Source: Calliphora vicina
Taxonomy: Eukaryota > Arthropoda > Insecta > Diptera > Calliphoridae
NCBI RefSeq assembly: GCF_958450345.1
Contig: NC_088780.1
Location: 116,696,226 to 116,760,225, forward strand
Direction: 5' to 3'
Length of the DNA: 64,000 nt
Shown: piece after piece, positions 58,359-64,000 of the stretch
Numbering within the stretch: position 1 is the first letter of the stretch
Layout of the letters: every line of letters begins with the position of its first letter
Notes under the pieces: generated by a model
What the model saw: only the letters and a program-made list of their open reading frames with translations
Told to the model about the DNA's origin: nothing
The model's database searches: none
Translations under genes and position numbers: made by a program

Positions 58359-58725
58359 GTAATTTAGAATTATACTATTTAGTTTATTTAATATTGTTTT
58401 CCTTGTTTCATTAGAAAATTCAGCAGTAGAAAGCGTTGCTTTTCGAATTCGTTAAAGAAAAAACATTCCATTTTTCCATTTTTTTTTTGTTCCAACAAGA
58501 AAATTATATATGCACACGCAAATATAATTAAGAAACTGAAAAATATACAAGAACTGTAAAAATTATTGTATGTGTTTCATATTTAAAACAACGATATCTA
58601 GACTCAATATCCAAAAAAACCAACCACAAACAGAAAAATAACGAAAAATAAACATTAAATTAAACACACGCAAAATATTTTTACAAAAAAGCACTAAACT
58701 TAACAAATAAAAAAATAAGCTGGTC
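58359..58725. other. No gene seen
   Basis: AT-rich, A-tract-rich DNA with no supported feature. Confidence 0.45.
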
Positions 58726-58790
58726 AAGGTCGACTATAAATAATGCTACCATGTGAAGGTGTAATAAATCGGGGTCCATTTGAATAATTC
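58726..58790 (+). mobile_element. Degenerate family-B head
   Basis: AAGCTGGTCAAGGTCGACTA with 'taaataatgctaccatgtga' resembles the family-B head hairpin and 'accatataataccctacac' phrase. Short and decayed. Confidence 0.35.
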
Positions 58791-59573
58791 TTATTTATGA
58801 GTACAATTTTTCTTAGAAATAAGATTATAGTGATTTTAATAAAATAAATAAGATTTTTTAAACTCTTTGGCTCGAAACAAACAATTAATTTAAATAGATC
58901 TTTAAGACTTAGAGTTGTAATAATCTAATATTCGTAATGTCTATTAGGAAAATCAAAATTTATGACACGAATGGCCTTCTAACCAAGACGTCAAAGTTTT
59001 GAGATATTTTTTCAGAAAGAAAATACAATTCTGTTTTTATAAATACAAATTTGTCTCCTCACGACACTCCAACTATAGTCTCATATCCTATGCTGGTTTC
59101 AAACACCTTGATAAATCCTGCACAGTGAGATCGATCACAAGAAAAGTGGTAATAAATCTGTCTCTTTAAAATTACTGGTTCGATTGAAATATGTACAAAT
59201 AAATCGTACAGGAGGACATAAGCTTTCATAAAACAGAATTTGCGACCACCCTGTTAGAACTAAAGCTGTAATACAGGTTGTCAAAGTTGTCCACCTTTAG
59301 TTAGCAAAGCTTTGTAGAGCTCGTAATCTGTACAAATACGAATAGCTGTTAAATGAATTTTCATTATAAAGAAAATAGAAAAATAAAAACGTCTGTTTAT
59401 TTTACTAAGTTATATCATATACTTCAAAAGATATTTAATTTTAAATTTTTACGTTACTTTATTTTGTTTTTCTTTAATATCATTCGTAATAGTTGCCAAA
59501 AATTGTTTCCATGAACATTATTTTATACTCCAAAGTAACATGGAAAAAACGTTTTCCAAAATCTGAATTCGAC
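58791..59573. other. No gene; possible old mariner-type module
   Basis: At about 59140-59250, 'aatctgtctctttaaaatta' and 'ctggttcgattgaaatat' weakly echo the 'aacttctaaacg.ctagtccgat' module. Otherwise nothing is supported. Confidence 0.3.
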
Positions 59574-59817
59574 TACACAGATAAAAGTTTCAACATAAAT
59601 ATTATGATTTGATTTCATTAATTTTATTTAACAAAATTTATAAATAATTTCTTAAATGTTAAATTTACGTAAAAATATAAAAAATTTTATAATATTTATG
59701 AACATGTTCTTATTCTGAATGAAAAAAGTTTGGGAAAAAAAGTCATGTTCGATTAATAATATTTATTACAAAATTCATTCCAATTGTGAATTTCTTTTTT
59801 CTGTGTAGTCGTGAAAA
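59574..59817. mobile_element. ACACAG-ended MITE (about 240 bp), TA-flanked
   Basis: TACACAGATAAAAG and the complement of the right end, TACACAGAAAAAAG, are inverted repeats. Pairing also extends to GACTACACAG/CTGTGTAGTC. Same terminus as the palindrome at 25376-25869 but with an unrelated AT-rich interior. No open frame. Confidence 0.65.
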
Positions 59818-60248
59818 ATAATCAAAGATATTTGATGAATAAGTCTTATGTTACTAGTCTGTCAGCTAAAAGAAAACAATAGAAAAAATATTTCGCATTT
59901 CATCAAAATCGGAAAAACAAAGTACTAAATGTGACTGCTAAATAATGACTATAATTAAATAAGGTTTTATTTCTAAAATATTCAAAATATAATAGAATGT
60001 CTTCACTTTTTTAATTTCTGTTTGATTTATTATCGAAATCAAACGACCATTAATTGAACGTACACACAATAAACAAATTAAATTTCTTCAAATATGTGCG
60101 AAAATAAAGTGGAAAAACGCAAAAGGGCCATTTTAAAGATTATTATTGGGACTTGAGAAAATTATTGCGTATTTAAGAGTGTATGAGTGTGTGTGTGTGA
60201 TATTTAGTTTATTTGTGTATTTAAGTATGCGATGAGAAGTTAAAAGTT
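59818..60248. other. No gene seen
   Basis: AT-rich DNA with a short (GT)n run at about 60188-60200. Confidence 0.45.
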
Positions 60249-60977
60249 CCCAGCAGTTCTATGAAAAGTCCCAAACTTGTGATTTAGGCTACGTGACTAG
60301 TTGCTTTAACACGTGCATGTCCTAAACATGGGGCCAATTAACCTTTTTTGATTACAATGGGACTGTCTAATAGCTGGTCCAAAGTAGGCAACGCATTGGA
60401 TGCACATACTGGTTACATAGCGTCAGTTATCTTACTAGCTTTGTAACTGGTTACTTGATCAGCTACGTGACTGGTTATTTTAACACGTGCATGTCCTAAG
60501 CAGATTACAATGAGACTATATGATAGCTGATCGAAAGTAGTCAACGCTTCTGGGTGGGTAAAATAAAGTGCAGTACAAAAAAAGTTTGAAGTGACTTCAC
60601 CATAGATTACTAAGAGACACTAAAGTGACTATTGGCTTCATGCTATGTTACATGGGATATCAGTATACTTATGCAAGAATAAAAATAAATTGTATGATAA
60701 TTATATCAACACAATGTGTATAAAACGAATTACTCACAAATCAAACAAAATTTAAAGGGACTACACTCCAGATTACTTAAAGACACTTAAGTGGCAATTG
60801 TCTTCACGCTAGATTACTTGGGATGCATAAAGTAACCAATTGTCTTCTCTCTACACTAAAGAGAGCACATACTTGTCAAATGACCAAAATATATAAATTG
60901 GAGTCAGTCAAGTGATAAGACATTTGTGACAATTACTGTCTTTAAGGGATACATTGACTATTTGCTTAACTGCTGGG
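60249..60977 (-). mobile_element. CCCAGCAGTT-ended element, copy 2 (729 bp)
   Basis: CCCAGCAGTTCTATG and 'gcttAACTGCTGGG' are inverted ends with TT just outside each. The body is the complement of 13722-14488 and keeps the same internal duplications: 'taacacgtgcatgtcctaa' near 60310 and 60482, and 'gattactaagagacact' near 60606 against 'gattacttaaagacact' near 60771. It has no coding content. The two copies are inverted relative to each other and 46 kb apart. Confidence 0.8.
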
Positions 60978-61289
60978 TTGCTGTTGGTCTTTGTTTATTT
61001 TTTTAGTAGACTTCCTCCTAAAGCTACGAACGAACATTCATACACAAACAAATACTCAAACGTAAAATGCGTGTCAAAATAATAAGGTTACATATTTTTC
61101 ATTCTGTTTATCCAAATATAGAGTAAGTTCGGGTAATATATGGTATAGGCGGGTAATATGGTATAGCTACTTTTCTCTAAAACTAAGAGCATAGGAGTAA
61201 CGGTACCAAGCTTAAGAGTTTTATGATCTCAGAAAATTAACATTGGGTGAGTTTAATTCATTTTTGCAGTCATGGAAATAAAAAAAAAT
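60978..61289. other. No gene seen
   Basis: A short duplicated phrase, 'gggtaatat' with 'ggtatag', lies at about 61134-61167. Nothing else is supported. Confidence 0.4.
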
Positions 61290-61478
61290 TATAAGTACCA
61301 AATTGTATCGAAATATCATCAAAATTGCGACCTGTACTTTGCGCACAAGGTTTACATGGAAAGTGATTTTGAGTCTATAGGTATACTTTAAGATGGGCGT
61401 TAGACTAATATTTTTGGGCGTTACAAATATCTGGACAAATCCAATATACCCTCCCCACTATGGTGGTGTAGGGCATGA
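61290..61478 (+). mobile_element. Family-B repeat, 3' end only
   Basis: 'taccaaattgtatcgaaata', 'cgcacaaggtttacatgga', 'ggtatactttaagatgggcg', 'tttttgggcgttacaaatat' and 'ataccctccccactatggtg' match the last third of 44133-44823, with the hairpin end preserved. Confidence 0.75.
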
Positions 61479-61485
61479 TAAAAAT

Positions 61486-62161
61486 ATAGAAGGTAGTTTC
61501 AATCAAATTTTTTTTTTTTTAAATAAGGTTTTTTGAAGTTTCCTTATTTTGTGAGCATTATAAAAAGCGTTGCCACATTCCTAAAAATGATTTTTATTTT
61601 AGAGAAATTTTTTACAAAAAATGTGTAATTTATAATTCAGTATTTAAATAAAAATGTATTAGGTATGTTGTGTTGGAAGTTAATGTATTAAATGAAATAT
61701 TGCTTTTAAGGAAATGGTCCGAGCACACCATTAGCTCTTTTGGCAAATCTTCTTCTCAAGTTTTACATACACCCAGCCACTGTTGTCGTTTGTTAGGTAA
61801 TGTAGGGACTTTAAAAAAATTTACATTTGAATTTTTGCAAAAATATTTGGTATTTTCGCAGTTGGGGAAAATGCAACTCATGTTTCTTAAATCTTAAAAT
61901 AATGTTCACAAATTAGCTTTGAAATATTTGAAAATGAAAATCTTACCTTTGATCCCAATTTGATAGTAAATATTTTTTATATTTTTTTAATATTTTTCAA
62001 ATTAATGAAAATTATGTATTAATTTTTTCACAAACTTCAAAGAATATATGGGAAAATTTTTAATTAATATGGTATTACTATTTTAACGAAAACGTCAAAA
62101 TCCTTAAGCATGTCAGACGTAGAATTTTAAAAAATAAAGAGAGAATGAAACTACCTTCTAT
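61486..62161. mobile_element. 676-bp inverted-repeat insertion at a family-B end
   Basis: ATAGAAGGTAGTTTCA and TGAAACTACCTTCTAT are perfect 16-bp inverted ends. On both outer sides lies a version of the family-B terminus: 'ctatggtggtgtagggcat' before and 'ctatgggtgtagggtat' after. The forward 75-codon frame at 61670-61897 is interior, without a recognised domain. Class unknown. Confidence 0.65.
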
Positions 62162-62482
62162 TTTTCTACTATGGGTGTAGGGTATACAAATACTGTGAGT
62201 AGCAATAGGAAAAAATCAAGATATGTTATTTTATTGGAATTATATAAGTACTTTAAAATGTACACTTTTGATACATATTTTTGATTATAAATAGAAATAA
62301 CAGTAATCAAATGAGAGCAAATGATTCTTATCTACCTATCTATTTGAACAACGTTTGAGCACTATGCATTTTAGCCAATAGTTTCAATCAATACCATTTG
62401 TATTTTCCGATAAACAGAACGAAAACTATATGACCGTATAATTTTGACACGCACATTAAACCAACAACAGCTGAAACAGTTT
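62162..62482. other. No gene seen
   Basis: It begins with the duplicated family-B terminus (62169-62187), then AT-rich DNA without support for a gene. Confidence 0.4.
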
Positions 62483-63120
62483 CCCTGCAGTTCATTGCAC
62501 TAGTTCAGTTACGTCGAATTCGTTGGCTACTAAGAACTACTACTAGTGAATTTTCAACCCACTCGCAACGTTATTGACTGGTGAATTTAACACGGGGATG
62601 TCATTGCAAGTGGCCGATTGGCACACTCTGCATAACACTTCACTATTAAATTCAATAGTGAAAATACACCAGCATTTGAGAAAAAAATAAAAAATAAAAT
62701 TTTCTGAGAGCGGGGTTGAACACATAACCTCTCGTTTTCTAGTCAAATGCTCTAACCACTAAACCACAGAGCTCTTATTTGTACTGCTCTCTAATTGTTA
62801 TTAAGAATAACATGTGAGTCTACTCTCTATTTTTGCATTTTCTACATCATCACTGAGAATGAAAACACAAATGGCCACATTCAGCATTACATGTGGCCAT
62901 CGAAGTGGTATATTTTAGAAGATTTAATTTTTCTTGAATTTATTTTCAAAAACTTAGGACAAATAGCTGACTATTGCTTATTACTGAATATGCTGGTGAA
63001 ATGTAGTGCAAGTGATAACCATTTAACTATCACTTTAGCAGCCACATCGAACTAGTTAGTTGTAGAAGTAGTAATATAGCTAGTGTAAGGTTTCCAATTG
63101 GCACTTTTCAAACTGCTGGG
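62483..63120. mobile_element. CCCAGCAGTT-ended element, copy 3 (divergent, 638 bp)
   Basis: CCCTGCAGTTCATTGCACTA and the complement of the right end, CCCAGCAGTTTGAAAAGTGC, form the termini, again with TT outside each. The block 'tgactggtgaatttaacacg' with 'gggatgtcat' matches 'tgactggttattttaacacg' with 'tgcatgtcct' in copy 2. The rest is divergent and contains a tRNA-like sequence on the reverse strand at 62704-62773. The forward 86-codon frame at 62795-63055 has no recognised domain. Confidence 0.5.
62704..62773 (-). repeat. tRNA-like sequence (SINE head or pseudo-tRNA)
   Basis: On the reverse strand an A-box-like TGGTTTAGTGGTTAGAGC is followed by ATTTGACTAGAAAACGAG (a seven-base loop CTAGAAA with a weak stem) and a B-box-like GTGTTCAACCCCG. 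The spacing is that of a tRNA of about 70 nt, and the acceptor arms GAGC/GCTC pair only partly. The B box deviates from GGTTCGANTCC and the stems have mismatches, so I read it as a tRNA-derived SINE head and not a working tRNA. Confidence 0.5.
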
Positions 63121-64000
63121 TTGTTACTCTATTTTTGCATGTGTGCGTAATAATATTGCTATCTGTGTATATCTGAGTGTGTGTTCGTATGTAAATTGTA
63201 TATAAAACAAAGAAACAACCGAGCTTTAATAACCACGGATTTTATAACATTATTTCATTGTGTTGTATTGTTGTTGGTATTTTATAACAAAACAAAGGAG
63301 TACAACAACAGCAAATGTAAATGATTATAAGCAGCAGTTTTTCTGTTTGTATTTGCTCTACACTTCAATATGAATTTGTAGGCTTGCACAACATTTGGCC
63401 TTTTGGTTTCTATATATGCGTGTTACCGACAATATTCACAAACAGCTACAACATTATTTCACTCGTCCTTAACAAGAAGAATGAAAAATAACAACATCAT
63501 CGCAATTGCCTTCGCCAACGTTGTTCTCGAAAACATTGGTTTTATCGTTTCATTTCATATCATTATAGGCTGTATAGACTTAATATCGCTTGCTCACATC
63601 ACATTAACCATTAAAACCTAAAGTTATGATTTTAAGTGGTTTTAAATCTTTTAATGTTTGTTTTAAGTCAACACCCCATCCTTGTGTACATTCCAGTCGC
63701 CCTTCCTTCCCCCTTTAAAATAACCTCACTACAACACACTTTCCGTTGTGTTAAGAGTACAGGCCAACAAACACAAACAATCCCACTTTCGTCCTTTGTT
63801 ACACACATACAGATATACCCTTGTTATGATAATAAGCAATTTGTTTGCTTGTGTTAGGTGTTGATTGTGTGTGTGTTTGAATATACTTGTGTATTTGCCA
63901 ATATTCCATAAAACAAACAATGAGTTGCTATTTTTTTTAGCATTTTTTAGACTTAAACTTCGAAAAATCAAAAGTTAAGTTTATGCCATATTGAAGTCTA
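63121..64000. other. No recognised gene
   Basis: Forward frames at 63403-63621 (72 codons, starting TTG) and 63636-63857, and an antisense one at 63729-63971, have no recognised domains. Composition is slightly less AT-rich than the rest of the window. No repeat supported. Confidence 0.4.

Noticed and set aside
62704..62773. Functional tRNA gene on the reverse strand
   Set aside because: Acceptor and T-arm pairing is poor, the B box deviates from consensus, and it lies within a repeat element.

Overview
The window is AT-rich, gene-poor eukaryotic DNA, most likely from a higher fly (Schizophora, probably a calyptrate). The evidence is the set of repeats: DINE-1/INE-1-like units with the phrase 'ATAGCTCCCATATAAGG', Tc1/mariner, hAT-like and piggyBac-like MITEs, and a jockey-type reverse transcriptase fragment. 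I see no bacterial-style operons, rRNA, CRISPR array or intact long gene. The DNA looks like a large intron or an intergenic desert built from layered, mostly dead transposable elements. Family assignments rest on motif recognition, without database searches.

Layout. 1-8.5 kb: an old MITE end, repeat relics, four ~174-bp repeats (2.4-2.95 kb) and a 336-bp inverted-repeat element. 8.5-13.2 kb: a TA-flanked mariner-like MITE with a second MITE nested inside, a TTAA-flanked piggyBac-like MITE, and a 1.14-kb hAT-like element with an 8-bp target duplication. 13.7-21.7 kb: first copy of a CCCAGCAGTT-ended element, a 204-bp tandem duplication, a 1.0-kb CATTAGGG-ended MITE, and degenerate repeats. 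23-32.7 kb: several copies of a hairpin-ended repeat (family B), a ~494-bp near-perfect palindrome, the retrotransposon fragment, a complete DINE-1-like element (family A), and a second hAT-like copy inserted into a family-B copy. 35-43.4 kb: three long inverted-repeat elements, one with another inverted repeat in its centre. 43.9-54 kb: a full family-B copy, two degenerate Tc1/IS630-type transposons with recognisable transposase pieces, and a pseudogene of a widespread insect uncharacterised domain. 55.5-64 kb: a cluster of MITEs, including two successive ones in the same CCCTAA target, a possible small coding exon at 58264-58358, and two more CCCAGCAGTT elements, one holding a tRNA-like sequence.

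No genes here act together in a pathway. The working logic is transposition: transposase relics supply family identity, and the many short elements are non-autonomous derivatives known by their terminal repeats and target duplications. The best candidate for host coding sequence is the exon-like island at 58.3 kb. I found no convincing undescribed system. The most informative points are the dated nesting events, the three-copy CCCAGCAGTT family and the long palindromes that could fold into hairpin RNA if transcribed.
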